Shown here piece by piece: positions 1 to 10,095 of a DNA stretch of 64,000 nucleotides. Under the pieces are notes generated by a model. The model was not told where the DNA came from. It saw only the letters and a list, made by a program, of their open reading frames with translations, and did not search any database. Source of the stretch: Pontibacter harenae. GTDB taxonomy: Bacteria > Bacteroidota > Bacteroidia > Cytophagales > Hymenobacteraceae. How positions within the stretch are numbered: the stretch's first letter is position 1; the number at the start of each line of letters is the position of its first letter. The translations under genes and the position numbers were made by a program. Location of the stretch: NCBI RefSeq assembly GCF_020907245.1, contig NZ_JAJJWH010000005.1, positions 113,285 to 177,284 on the forward strand, in the 5' to 3' direction.

Positions 1-3000
1 AGTTCCGTTTTGGCTTGCTTCCCACAGATATGTAAAGTTTCCGTTTCCGCCTGTTGGTGTGCTGCCTGTTAAAGTTGCTGATGTGCTGCCGCTACAGATG
101 GTCTGCTCACCGCTGATCGTGTTGTTTGCAACGGCAGGTATAACGATAACAGATACTGTAGTTGAAGCGCTTTCACAACCAGTGCTGTTCTGTGCTACAA
201 CTGTGTAGGTGGTGCTTGTACTTAAAGCTGGAGTTTCGAAAGCTGTACCTGTGTTCACAAGCGAGCCCGCCGTATTGTACCACTTGTAAGTTAGGTTTTG
301 GATCGAACTTGTAACTGTAAGTGAGGCGGTTTGGTTTGCGCAGATGCTGGCGTTTGCTACAACAGGTGCTACAGGTGCATCCACAACTTCAATCTTCTCT
401 GCGCTTGACTCTATCGTGCATTTGCCAGAAGTTACAGTGCGTTTAAACCAGGTTGTTTCATTTACAGCTGCTGACGTGTAATTGGCTCCTGTGGCGTTAG
501 GTATAGCGTTAAAACCTGCTGTTGCACCTGTTTTGCTGGCGTACCATTGGTAGGTATAGTTGCCATTGCCACCAGTTGGAGTTTCTCCTGTAATAGTACC
601 AGGTGCTGTTCCTTTGCATACAGCGGCAACAGGTGCGGTAATCTGGTCTCCTGCTGTAAGAGGAGGCGTAACAGTTACAACTACCTCTGTTCTGTTGCTA
701 GTGCAGGCAGTTGCTCCAGAAGCAACTGCTTCAACATAATAGCTGGTAGAAGCATTAAGAGCAGGTGTGTTAAAATTGGAACTAGTGTGGATAGCCTGGC
801 CGCTGGTGCTGCTGGTGTACCATTTATAGCTTACACCATCGCTTACGTTTTCTACAGACAATGTTACGCCTGCACCAGCACAAACAGAAGCATTTGCTAC
901 CACTGGTGCAGCTGGTAACGGTGCTACCGTTATTTTAATTAAGCCGCTAACAGATTCTTGGCAAAACTGACCCTTTACTTTTCTGCGGAACCAGGTGTTT
1001 TGGGTAAAGCTACTCGAAGGGTTGTAATCTTGGGTATTGTTAGTGCCAGGGGCAGCTGTAAAGTCGGTGCCGTTGGTACTAACTTCCCACAGATATGTAT
1101 AGGCACCTGCTCCGCCAGTTGGCTCAGAACCTGTAAGCGTTGCCGCTACATTTCCGTTGCAGATGGTTTGGTTTCCGCTAATGGTATTATTTGCAACAGG
1201 TGGTACCACAGAAATGGTAACAGTTGCTGCTGTACCCTCACAACCTGTTTCGTTTACGGCCACTACAGTATAGGTCGTGTTGGCAACTAGGGCAGGTGTG
1301 GTGAAAGTAGCTCCTGTAAAAGCTAAGTTATCTTCTTTATACCACTTATAGGTATTTCCGTTTCCTGAGGCAGTTAAGGTAGTAGTACTACCGCTGCAGA
1401 TGGTTGTAGTTCCTACTACTTGTGGGGCAGTAGGTAAGCTGGTTACCTCCACTTTTATCACGTTCGATTCTGCGGTGCACTCACCTGACACTATAGTGCG
1501 TTTGAACCAGGTGGTTTGTGCAGGAGCAGTCGGAGTGTAGTCTTTAGAAGTAGCGTTGGCAATGGCTGAAAAGTCTACTGAGTTGGTGCTGCTGTACCAT
1601 TGGTAGCTGTAGGTGCTGGCTCCGTTGCCTGTTAGTGTACTTGGGGTGCTGCCAGGGCAGATGCTTTGGCTTCCTTGTATACTGTTGCTGGCGATGGCTG
1701 GTGTTACGTTGATGGTTACTTCATTCGATACACTGGAGCAGCTACCAGAACTAACTTTTCTTCTGAAGGTAGTTGTCTGGTATAGTACGCCTGGTGTATA
1801 GTCTGCTTGTGCATTATCGCCAGGAGCAGCTGTGAACGTGTTGTTACCAGTTTTCTGTTCCCAAACAATTGTGTATGTGCCGTTGCCGCCTGTTAAGGAG
1901 CCGCCAATAGTTCCTGGGGCTTCGCCTTCACAAATGCTGGCTTTAGCTACTGCAACAGTGTTAACTAGAGCAGGAGTAACAGATACAGCCACTTCGGTTT
2001 TTAGACTGATACAGCCACTGGCGCTTTCAGCTTCAACAAAAAAGCTGGTGCTGGCTGAAAGAGCTGAGGTAGCGAAAGTGGTGCCTGTATGAACCTGAGA
2101 GCCATTGGAGCTGTACCAGCGGTATGTATAACCTGATGAAGCTGTGACAGACAAAGTAGTAGATGAACCACTGCAAATAGAAACTGTACCTGCTACAACA
2201 GGTGCTGCTGGTAAGGCTTCCACATTTACTTTCACCACATTAGACTCAGCTGTGCACTCTCCAGAGCTAGCTACCCTTTTAAACCAGGTAGTTGCGCTCA
2301 GGCTTTCTGCTGTGTAATCTGCTGCTGTTGCTTGGCTTATTTCTGCGAAACCTGCTGTGCTGCTTGTGGTGCTGCTGTACCATTGGTAAGTATAGTTGCC
2401 ATTTCCGCCTGTGGCTGCCGATCCTGTTAATTTGCCTGGTGAAGTATCTGTACAGATAGTTGCCTTTGGTGTGCTTATACTTCCTGCTGCCAATGCTGGC
2501 GTTACGGTAACAGTTGCTTCAGTTCTGCCGCTGGTGCATTGAGAGGTTGTGAAAGCCTGTACAAAGTAAGAAGTGGTGGCTTGCAAGGCAGGAGTCGTAT
2601 AGCTGATTCCTGTGGCAAGTTCCAGTCCTCCAGCGTTGTACCATTTGTAAGTAATGCCTGCTGCTGCATTGCTGACTGTTAGTTGTGCCGTAGCACCTGA
2701 GCAAATGGCAGTATTGGTTACTATAGGTGCATCAGGCAGAGGTGCTACGGTAACTTTAACTTCAGCACTAACGCTTTCCTGGCAGGTTCCGCTACTTACC
2801 TTTCTTCTGAACCAGGTATCTTGAGTAAGAGCTGAGGAAGGTTTATAGTTTAGTTCATCTGATGTGCCTGTTGCAGTGGAGAAATCTGTTCCGTTCTGGC
2901 TTACCTCCCATTGATAGGTATAGTTGCCGCTTCCGCCAGCAGGCTGTGAGCCTGTAAGAGTAACTGGGGTAGCGCCGCTGCAGGTGGTTTGGTTTCCGCT

Positions 3001-3290
3001 GATGCTGTTGTTGCTGATAGCAGGCGTTACAGTAATAGCTACAGCTGTTCTTTCTGAGCTGATGCAGCCATTGCTGGAAAAAGCCTCTACATAATAAGTG
3101 GAGTTACTGGTGTAGTTGCTCTTAGCGTAAGTATTTCCTGCATGGAAAGCTGTTCCGCCAGTAGCTACTGTGTACCAATTGTAAGTAAGGCCTGCTTCTG
3201 GCGCAGTTACTTCTAAAGTGGCGCTGTTGCCAGTGCAAATGGTAGCACTAGCAAGCTGGGGTGCCGCAGGAATAGCAAAGATAGTAACGA
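1..3290 (-). repeat. Tandem Ig-like module array inside the giant gene
   Basis: The coding DNA consists of recurring modules. The first motif of each lies near 3240(B), 3000(A), 2705(B), 2450(A), 2190(B), 1940(A), 1660(A), 1405(B), 1165(A), 880(B), 620(A), 345(B) and 100(A), reading in gene direction. A is the TLTGS/WFRRK type and B is the TL-V/YKWY type. Spacing is about 240-300 bp. Alternation is broken once, where two A modules follow each other near 1940 and 1660. Sequence identity between modules is high enough that recombination or assembly collapse is possible. Confidence 0.85.
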
Positions 3291-5067
3291 GCTGCTCCGT
3301 TTCTGTGGAAGTGCCACACTCGTTACGAACGCTTAATTTAATAGTATAAGTACCTGCTGAGGGAAAAGAGATGTTTGGAGACGCAGAACTGGCTGAGGTG
3401 CCTCCTGTAAAACTGGCATCTTTATCCACCGCCCAGGTATAGGCATTGATGCTGCCACCGTTTGAGTTGAACACAGGCTTGTGCTTGCTGTCGGTGCCGT
3501 TGAACGTTAGCGTCTGTGGGCCGCAGTAACTCTGGCTGGCAGGTAAGACTGCTGTTGGCTCACCTTTGATAGTAATCTGTTTAGACGTTTGGGTGTCGTA
3601 GCAGTTATTAGATTTGGTAGTCAGGGTAATGGTATAGGTGCCTTCTTTTGAAAACCTGAATGTTGGATTTGAGCTTGTCAGGGTTCCGCTGCTAAGGGTG
3701 TAGTTAGTGGCAGGAGAAACAGCCCAGCTATATCCGATGGCGTTCGTAGAGCTGTTGGTCATAGCCACATCGGTGTTTTTACAAAAAGAGGTGGCATTAG
3801 CAGGTGTAGAGAAACTCGCTACTGGCGGCGGTAGCACAACAAACTTTTTAGTTACAACACGCGATCCACAGTTAGGAGTACTAACCATCAAGCTTACATC
3901 ATACTCTCCAGGAGTTGAAAATTTAACGCTTGCATTTTCCCAGTTTTCATCCAGAGATACTAACGTCCAGCCTTGGGCGGGCGAAATGCTTCCCGCATAA
4001 GTAACACTGCAGTTCTGTTCCTTAGAAGTAGTATTTGTAAAGTAAACCGTTTCGCCCACACAAATATTTAACTTGCCTGTGCTGAACGTGAAATTTGGAA
4101 TGGCCTGCTTGCTGATCACAATACCTGTTGCTTTTGCCACAGGCGAGGTGCCGCACTCGTTTTCGGCTGTACCCGTTAAAGTAAATGCTCCGTTGGGCTT
4201 GCTGCAGGAACTGCTGGTAAAGGTGTGGGTGATGGCGGCTGGTAACGTTTCCTGAGTAAACTCATACGGAGCAGAGCCATCGTCAAAAGAAAAGGTGTAT
4301 TTTGTTCCAGCTGTGTTGCCCTGGTAGTTACTTAACGGGAAACTATAAGTTACAGAGGGAGCCTCGGGTGTTAAGCATGCTGTAGTGCTGGCAGGCTTGC
4401 TGATGGAAAAGCTAGGAGTTCTGGAGTTGATAACCGTGTAGTACTTTGTGCCTACGCAGTTGCCGTTACGGCCACCTAAAGCCGAAACACTTAGTATAAA
4501 CTTTCCTAGGGTAGTGTAGGTATGTGTGGCAGTTGTATAAGAGGCGGGTAAGGTTTGCGTGCTTCCATCGCCCCAGTTTATAGTATAGCCAACGTTAGAA
4601 TCTTTGGTGGTAGACATGTTCACCACCGTTAATTTATAACTTGAGTTTGTAGCTGTACCGCAGTTCATGAAGGGAGTATCTGTGGTAGTAGCATCTGCTA
4701 TGGTAGGGTCAGGCATGTTGCCTACCGTAATGTTCATGACCTTCGTGCTTGTACAGCCTGAGACATCTGTTACTGTTAATTTAACAGCAAACGTTTGGCT
4801 ACCTGTTGATAGCCCGAAAGCATTAAATTCGTGGTTCGGGTTCTTGTCGCTGCTGGTGTTAAAATCTCCAGCGGCAGGGTCTCCAAAATCCCAGGCATAC
4901 TTTACAATATTACCCGATGACTGGTCTACGAAAATAACCTTTCCGTTACAGCCGCCTGCCATGTTGTACTTGAAGTCTGCTACAGAGCTGCAGGTTTGTG
5001 AAAAGGCATTGTTAAAGGTGTTGCACAGCAGAAATAATGTGCATAGCAGTGGTAGAATTTTCTTCAT
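1..5067 (-). CDS. Giant secreted PKD / Ig-like repeat protein (3' end outside window)
   Basis: The frame is open from the ATG at 5067 to the window edge, giving 1,689 codons without the C-terminus. Residues 1-23 form a signal peptide ending AFS-Q. Residues about 25-600 contain several PKD-like domains, with signatures such as YAWDFGD and INWGDG and the typical GTYTI strand. From about residue 610 onward, roughly 13 Ig-like modules of 80-98 residues alternate between two types. One type has I-C-x-G, TLTGS, YxYQW and T-W-F-R-R motifs. The other has ICSG-x-TL, YxWY and a TPAL-like segment. In the family such proteins are surface or gliding-associated adhesins, often ending in a type IX secretion sorting domain. 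Here the end is not visible, so secretion by type IX is an inference. No specific ligand can be named. Confidence 0.93.
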   Translation of the reverse strand, partial: MKKILPLLCTLFLLCNTFNNAFSQTCSSVADFKYNMAGGCNGKVIFVDQSSGNIVKYAWDFGDPAAGDFNTSSDKNPNHEFNAFGLSTGSQTFAVKLTVTDVSGCTSTKVMNITVGNMPDPTIADATTTDTPFMNCGTATNSSYKLTVVNMSTTKDSNVGYTINWGDGSTQTLPASYTTATHTYTTLGKFILSVSALGGRNGNCVGTKYYTVINSRTPSFSISKPASTTACLTPEAPSVTYSFPLSNYQGNTAGTKYTFSFDDGSAPYEFTQETLPAAITHTFTSSSCSKPNGAFTLTGTAENECGTSPVAKATGIVISKQAIPNFTFSTGKLNICVGETVYFTNTTSKEQNCSVTYAGSISPAQGWTLVSLDENWENASVKFSTPGEYDVSLMVSTPNCGSRVVTKKFVVLPPPVASFSTPANATSFCKNTDVAMTNSSTNAIGYSWAVSPATNYTLSSGTLTSSNPTFRFSKEGTYTITLTTKSNNCYDTQTSKQITIKGEPTAVLPASQSYCGPQTLTFNGTDSKHKPVFNSNGGSINAYTWAVDKDASFTGGTSASSASPNISFPSAGTYTIKLSVRNECGTSTETEQLVTIFAIPAAPQLASATICTGNSATLEVTAPEAGLTYNWYTVATGGTAFHAGNTYAKSNYTSNSTYYVEAFSSNGCISSERTAVAITVTPAISNNSISGNQTTCSGATPVTLTGSQPAGGSGNYTYQWEVSQNGTDFSTATGTSDELNYKPSSALTQDTWFRRKVSSGTCQESVSAEVKVTVAPLPDAPIVTNTAICSGATAQLTVSNAAAGITYKWYNAGGLELATGISYTTPALQATTSYFVQAFTTSQCTSGRTEATVTVTPALAAGSISTPKATICTDTSPGKLTGSAATGGNGNYTYQWYSSTTSSTAGFAEISQATAADYTAESLSATTWFKRVASSGECTAESNVVKVNVEALPAAPVVAGTVSICSGSSTTLSVTASSGYTYRWYSSNGSQVHTGTTFATSALSASTSFFVEAESASGCISLKTEVAVSVTPALVNTVAVAKASICEGEAPGTIGGSLTGGNGTYTIVWEQKTGNNTFTAAPGDNAQADYTPGVLYQTTTFRRKVSSGSCSSVSNEVTINVTPAIASNSIQGSQSICPGSTPSTLTGNGASTYSYQWYSSTNSVDFSAIANATSKDYTPTAPAQTTWFKRTIVSGECTAESNVIKVEVTSLPTAPQVVGTTTICSGSTTTLTASGNGNTYKWYKEDNLAFTGATFTTPALVANTTYTVVAVNETGCEGTAATVTISVVPPVANNTISGNQTICNGNVAATLTGSEPTGGAGAYTYLWEVSTNGTDFTAAPGTNNTQDYNPSSSFTQNTWFRRKVKGQFCQESVSGLIKITVAPLPAAPVVANASVCAGAGVTLSVENVSDGVSYKWYTSSTSGQAIHTSSNFNTPALNASTSYYVEAVASGATACTSNRTEVVVTVTPPLTAGDQITAPVAAVCKGTAPGTITGETPTGGNGNYTYQWYASKTGATAGFNAIPNATGANYTSAAVNETTWFKRTVTSGKCTIESSAEKIEVVDAPVAPVVANASICANQTASLTVTSSIQNLTYKWYNTAGSLVNTGTAFETPALSTSTTYTVVAQNSTGCESASTTVSVIVIPAVANNTISGEQTICSGSTSATLTGSTPTGGNGNFTYLWEASQNGT

Positions 5068-5839
5068 ATAAACCTGTTTCCCGTTTTGATATAAATATTA
5101 GCTAATGTTCTGGGTTGATAAAATTGTACTTATACTATTTGTATTTTAAACATTATTAACATCTGTAAAGAATGAAATAGGTTAGGTGAAATTTGTAGTA
5201 AATACAGATAGTGTGTACAATTGATGAATCAAAGTTAGTAGAATACAGCTGTATTAAAAGCTATCTATGTATTAGTTAATGATGATTTAAAGCAGGTTGT
5301 GTTAGGTTGTTGAAAATGAGTTATAACTTCAAAAATTAATTTTAAATAAAAGTGATATTGTACTAAATTTATAATGGAAGGAAAGTATTGTGCTGCTGAT
5401 GGATCAATGGAATAGCATTAAAAACGTGCTTGTAATTGAAAGTGTGGTATTTTAGAAGGTGTATCAGATAAGTTGGCTGAATAGAGATTTTGATATCAAG
5501 GCTACAAGGTAATCTCTGCAAGAGCATGCAGGCCGATAGTTTATAAATAGCTAAAACCAGCCAGAATGCACGCTGTGCCTCTGAATATTCGTTAGAGTCT
5601 TCTGTTCTGGAATTAAGCAGTTGCTCTTATGTAGTTTAGATATGTGCTGGCAGGGCCAGTTAATCTCAGGATGAAGGAACTAGTATTTCATACTCTACCA
5701 CTTAAGGGATGGTGGCTGGCTAGTTCTGATTGAAAAGAGCAGGAGAATGTACTCATCTTGTCGCTAAACGAAGGTAGAAAATACAATACTTTCAATGCTC
5801 CTATATGTCTGTATTGCCTTAGAAACAGTTTAATTCTGC
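5068..5839. other. Non-coding, AT-rich gap with a possible promoter for the giant gene
   Basis: No credible reading frame is present in these 772 bases. On the minus strand, 5230-5237 reads TAACTTTG, matching the Bacteroidota -7 box TAnnTTTG. No clear TTG box lies 19-20 bases upstream. Directly upstream of the box, at 5242-5255, is a perfect 14-bp palindrome, AATACAGCTGTATT. The rest of the gap shows nothing recognisable. It lies downstream of the minus-strand PepSY gene and upstream of the giant gene. Confidence 0.5.
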
Positions 5840-6619
5840 TTACTTTCTGATAGGAATAGACTGTTTTTTTTTAAGCTGCTGAGGTGAACGTTTGTTGCGG
5901 GAACTAATATAGTATAAGGCGAAGCCCGACAGAATAGTTACTACACCTATAACAGAGAAAATACGCAGCAACAGATTTCCGAAATTATCACGGTTTTGAT
6001 AATCCATGGTGTGTAGCATCCAGAAGAAGTCGAATACTCGCCATTTGTTATTTCTGAAACTCATAACCTCTCCGCGCTCAGCCGCCACATAAACTGTTGT
6101 GTTGGTAGGGTGGTCCATGGTAACGGCATAGGCAGGCAAGGGGCTTTCGCGGTATTCGTGATGGTTACCTACATGGCCAGCCGTAAGGTGTTCTACCTGC
6201 TTTACCTGTACTTGTCCTGTAAAACTAGTAAGAGCCATATGTGTGGCCTCTTCCTGGTTAAGCATCGGTCTTAACTTACCTGTAGCAGCTGATGCTAATT
6301 GGGTGTGAGGCATAGGCATGCCATCATGCTGCATAAAGTATACGATCTGGTAAACAGGCTCACCCAGTACGTTAATCAGTTTTATAGATTTAACAGAATC
6401 TGGCTGCGGTAGCTGTTGCAGTATCTGCTGCGGCGAAACCAGGTTCATGTTCACGCTGAAATTGGCAGGAGCTTTTCGTTGGTGATCTCCGTGAATTTCG
6501 TCTATGTCGCTCCAACTAAAGTATAAGCCACCCATGGTCCAGAATAAGAACTGTATGCCCGTTAGCAGGCCCAGATAACGGTGCGTTTTTCGGATGCGGA
6601 GATGAGTTTTTCGTTTCAT
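5840..6619 (-). CDS. PepSY domain membrane protein
   Basis: This 259-residue protein has an N-terminal membrane segment (about 15-37, with LGLLTGIQFLFWTMGGLYFSW) right after a basic RKTHRYLG stretch. A large extracytoplasmic region follows, and a second membrane helix lies near 215-238 ahead of a basic tail. This layout matches the PepSY-associated transmembrane family, whose members include ferric reductase-like and iron-uptake-associated proteins. The function of this one is unknown. It lies 87 bp downstream of the TIGR02117-type gene on the same strand, so they may be co-transcribed. No catalytic motif is visible. Confidence 0.8.
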   Translation of the reverse strand: MKRKTHLRIRKTHRYLGLLTGIQFLFWTMGGLYFSWSDIDEIHGDHQRKAPANFSVNMNLVSPQQILQQLPQPDSVKSIKLINVLGEPVYQIVYFMQHDGMPMPHTQLASAATGKLRPMLNQEEATHMALTSFTGQVQVKQVEHLTAGHVGNHHEYRESPLPAYAVTMDHPTNTTVYVAAERGEVMSFRNNKWRVFDFFWMLHTMDYQNRDNFGNLLLRIFSVIGVVTILSGFALYYISSRNKRSPQQLKKKQSIPIRK

Positions 6620-6706
6620 GCGCTAGGAGTGATAGCTGTAAAAGTACTAGTTTTTCACAAAAGTGGTACACGACTATATAACATCTGCTGGAGAGAACAA
6701 CATAAC

Positions 6707-7399
6707 CTACCTGTAGTGCCGCATGATGGCGTAGGGGAAGGGTGCCCACAATGCCGCTTTTGCGCCAGCAGCTTTCAGGCCTTGGTTTACCCAATTGTTG
6801 CAGTTCTTCAAGAGGTAGAACTTTCTATGGGCCTCATAAAAGTTATCATCCCCTGTATACCCTGCCCCTTCAATTAGCATAAACCCTCCGTTTTCGCTTT
6901 GGAAGGATGTTAAGACGTAACGCACCAGTTCTTGATACTGCTCGGGCGATAATTTTATGGGGAGTTGGTATTTGTTGGGTATGAGCGGGTTTTCGATATA
7001 CTCTACGTGCATGGCAGTTTTGGTGGGCCATAAAGCGGCGGAAATTGCCACGCCAGGTGTTAAGTCTTTCCATTCAGGTGTTTCGATATAGAAGCGCCTG
7101 TCGCCCCACCCGAAAGCAACATGTGAGTCGCTGTTGTTGGCAGTGGCGAAATGGTGGAGCGGTAGCTTAGTGCGCCAGTCTATGTGTGGGGTAGCAATAG
7201 GCAGTACCAGATCGGTATGCACGCCATTGGAGGTGACGAATATTTCAACAGAATCCTGTTGTGCTGCCTGCGCAAAGCCTTCGTTTGCTGCAAAGCTGCT
7301 CAATATAAAGCCTAGCACAAAGAAGAGCAGGCTAATCCCTAGCAGTACGAGCACTACCCATTTAATGAAATTAGCTACTTTTTTGACTGAAGCATACAT
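6707..7399 (-). CDS. TIGR02117 / DUF2459 family protein
   Basis: This 230-residue protein has an N-terminal membrane anchor (about 12-37). The following domain contains VTSNGVHTDLVLP, FGWGDRRFYIETPEW and, near the C-terminus, NCNNWVNQGLKAAG. These resemble the DUF2459 (TIGR02117) family, which carries conserved His and Cys residues in a fold thought to be peptidase-like. That activity is not demonstrated. It is the upstream partner of the PepSY gene. The start codon lies close to the divergent M14 peptidase gene, with about 125 bp between them. Confidence 0.78.
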   Translation of the reverse strand: MYASVKKVANFIKWVVLVLLGISLLFFVLGFILSSFAANEGFAQAAQQDSVEIFVTSNGVHTDLVLPIATPHIDWRTKLPLHHFATANNSDSHVAFGWGDRRFYIETPEWKDLTPGVAISAALWPTKTAMHVEYIENPLIPNKYQLPIKLSPEQYQELVRYVLTSFQSENGGFMLIEGAGYTGDDNFYEAHRKFYLLKNCNNWVNQGLKAAGAKAALWAPFPYAIMRHYR

Positions 7400-7524
7400 A
7401 TGTTTACATACGGAACTTGCCTGAAGTACAGTGCCTTCATTTAAATAGGATTTGTCAAAATCAGCATTTTTGCGCAGATTGTGCTCTTCTTTTATATAAC
7501 ATCTCTATATCCACCAAACTAATC

Positions 7525-10074
7525 ATGATAAATACCTTAAAGCGACTCTTCGCTTTTAGTTTGCTGCTACTAAATGTACAACTTGCATGGGCACAGCAAT
7601 TACAAACACCAGCTCAGTTTCAGGGCTACCAACTAGGGAAACAGTTTACCACGCATGCGCGCATCGTAGACTATGTACAGTACTTGGCAGCACAGGCACC
7701 AAATCGTATAAAAGTAGAAGAATACGGCCGTACTTACGAAGGGCGCCCGCTTTTACTGGCTTATGTAGCTTCTGATGAGAACCTGCAGCGCCTAGAACAG
7801 ATACGCGAAAATAACCTGCGACAGGCGGGCGTGCTTAACGGACAGGTGCAGGGAGACCAGCCTGCTGTTGTTTGGCTAAGCTACAATGTGCACGGTAACG
7901 AATCGGTAAGCTCAGAGGCCGTAATGCAGGTGCTTTACGATTTAGTCAACCCTGACAACGCGCAGAGCAAGAAATGGCTGCAGAACACCGTTGTGCTGCT
8001 AGACCCTTGCGTGAACCCCGACGGGCGCGAGCGTTATGTGCAGTGGTACAAGCAGGCGTCTAACCAGGGTGGAAATGCCTCGCCTTATGCCTGGGAACAC
8101 TACGAGCCGTGGCCAGGAGGCAGACCAAACCACTACTACTTCGACCTTAACCGCGATTGGGCCTGGCAGACACAAATTGAATCGAAGCAGCGCCTGGAGC
8201 GCTACAACAACTGGCTGCCACAGGTGCATGCCGATTTCCATGAAATGGGAGCAGAGTCGCCTTATTACTTCTCGCCAGCGGCCCGTCCGTTTCACGAAAG
8301 TATAACCCAGTGGCAGCGTCAGTTTCAGAACACGATAGGAGATTATAATCGTCAGTATTTTGATAAAAACAACTGGCTGTACTTTACACGCGAAAACTTT
8401 GATTTGCTTTATCCTAGCTACGGCGATACTTGGCCTACCTACAATGGAGCCATTGGCATGACGTATGAGCAAGGTGGTTCTGGCCGAGCAGGTTTGGCTT
8501 ACAAAAAGCAAGATGGCGATACCCTTACATTAGTAGATCGTATTGCGCACCACGTGGCAGCCAGTAAAGCAACTATACAGGCATCATCCGAAAAGGCAGA
8601 TCAGCTGAAACAGGAGTTTCAGAAGTACTACCAGAATGGCCTTAAAAACCCAGCAGGTGACTACAAGACCTTTGTGTTAAAATACAGCGACAGAAGCGCT
8701 GGTAACATCAAAGCATTGGTCGACTACCTCGACCGCCAGGGAATTAAGTATGGCTACGCAGGTAAGAACACTTCTGCCAAAGGCTATAACTATAGCACAG
8801 GTAAAGAAGAAAGTATACGTGTGGGCGAAAACGATATGGTTGTGAGCATGTACCAACCTAAGTCTACTTTGGTGAAAGTACTGTTTGAGCCAAACACAGG
8901 CCTGGAGGATTCTATTACCTATGACATTACTTCCTGGGCTATTCCTTATGCCTATGGTATTCAGGCTTATGCCCTGAAGAACAGTATAGAGCCAGGAAAA
9001 ACACAGTTAGCACAGCAAGCTGCGCCAGCCATTGCCACAGAACGACCATATGCTTACCTGGCCCGCTGGACCAATCTACAGGACCTCAAGTTCCTGACAG
9101 AGCTGATGAAGCAGGACGTGAAGGTGCGTATGGCGGAAAAAGCTTTTGAAATTGATGGCGCCAAATACGAGCCTGGTACTTTAATTATTACGAGAACAGG
9201 AAACGAACGCTTGAATAACTTTGATACTTTAGTTCGTGACTTGGCAAAGCAATATGACATTGCACTGGGCGCAACAACTACTGGTTTTGTTAGCAGCGGT
9301 TCCGATTTTGGCTCTAGCGGTGTTCGTTACCTGAAAATGCCGAAAGTAGCCTTGCTTTCAGGCGAGGGTGTTTCTCCTTATGGCTTCGGCGAAATATGGC
9401 ACTACTTCGAGCAGCAGATTGGTTACCCTGTTACGGTGCTAAACACTTCTTATTTCAACTCAGTGCCTTTAAATGAGTTTGACGTGCTGATCTTGCCTGG
9501 TGGTTCTTACGGACAAATCCTGAATGAGCAGAAACTGGAGCAGGTGCAAAGCTGGGTTAGAGCTGGCGGTAAGCTTATAGCACTAGAAAGCGCAGCAGGC
9601 TTCCTGGCTGGTAAGAAAGGCTTCAACTTACAGAAAAAATCAGACGGCGATGAGGCTAAGTCTAAAGACAAAGAGAAGAACGAAAGCCCATACGCAAACC
9701 TGCGTAGCTACGGCAACCGTGAGCGCGAAGCCCTTAGCGACGAAACACAAGGTAGTATCTATCAGGTAGACCTAGACAAGACACATCCACTAGCTTTTGG
9801 CTACGGCGATTCTTACTATGCTCTTATCCGATCAGCCGATACTTTCTCTTACCTGGAAAATGGCTGGAATGTAGGTGTTCTGAAAAAGGATAACTATAGG
9901 ACAGGTTTTGTGGGTGCCAACGTGAGAAAGAAACTACAGGATGCACTTATACTCGGAACGCAGGATATGGGCCGCGGTCAGGTAGTTTACATGGCCGACA
10001 ACCCACTTTTCAGAGCTTTCTGGCACAGCGGCAAATTGCTGTTTGGTAATGCTGTATTTGTAGTAGGACAGTAA
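7525..10074 (+). CDS. Secreted M14 family zinc carboxypeptidase
   Basis: The ATG at 7525 is chosen because it begins a clear signal peptide (MINTLKRLFAFSLLLLN, cleaved near AWA-QQ); the open frame extends upstream to 7417 with non-signal sequence. The mature 849-residue product has the M14 zinc site: H123-x2-E126 in HGNE and a later His in HADFHEMG (about 235-239). The DLNRDW substrate-pocket segment and a likely catalytic Glu in TYEQGG (about 315) are also present. The C-terminal third contains a GATase1-like fold (ILPGGSYG, then GGKLIALESAAG), usual for large Bacteroidota M14 peptidases. It probably trims peptides in the periplasm or outside the cell. A strong terminator follows. Confidence 0.93.
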   Translation: MINTLKRLFAFSLLLLNVQLAWAQQLQTPAQFQGYQLGKQFTTHARIVDYVQYLAAQAPNRIKVEEYGRTYEGRPLLLAYVASDENLQRLEQIRENNLRQAGVLNGQVQGDQPAVVWLSYNVHGNESVSSEAVMQVLYDLVNPDNAQSKKWLQNTVVLLDPCVNPDGRERYVQWYKQASNQGGNASPYAWEHYEPWPGGRPNHYYFDLNRDWAWQTQIESKQRLERYNNWLPQVHADFHEMGAESPYYFSPAARPFHESITQWQRQFQNTIGDYNRQYFDKNNWLYFTRENFDLLYPSYGDTWPTYNGAIGMTYEQGGSGRAGLAYKKQDGDTLTLVDRIAHHVAASKATIQASSEKADQLKQEFQKYYQNGLKNPAGDYKTFVLKYSDRSAGNIKALVDYLDRQGIKYGYAGKNTSAKGYNYSTGKEESIRVGENDMVVSMYQPKSTLVKVLFEPNTGLEDSITYDITSWAIPYAYGIQAYALKNSIEPGKTQLAQQAAPAIATERPYAYLARWTNLQDLKFLTELMKQDVKVRMAEKAFEIDGAKYEPGTLIITRTGNERLNNFDTLVRDLAKQYDIALGATTTGFVSSGSDFGSSGVRYLKMPKVALLSGEGVSPYGFGEIWHYFEQQIGYPVTVLNTSYFNSVPLNEFDVLILPGGSYGQILNEQKLEQVQSWVRAGGKLIALESAAGFLAGKKGFNLQKKSDGDEAKSKDKEKNESPYANLRSYGNREREALSDETQGSIYQVDLDKTHPLAFGYGDSYYALIRSADTFSYLENGWNVGVLKKDNYRTGFVGANVRKKLQDALILGTQDMGRGQVVYMADNPLFRAFWHSGKLLFGNAVFVVGQ

Positions 10075-10095
10075 CTAAACATCCTAAACACTTCG

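Noticed and set aside
547..5071. Plus-strand and minus out-of-frame ORFs within the giant gene region
   Set aside because: They are shadows of the continuous minus-strand frame, with Cys/Ser/Gly-rich or hydrophobic low-information products.
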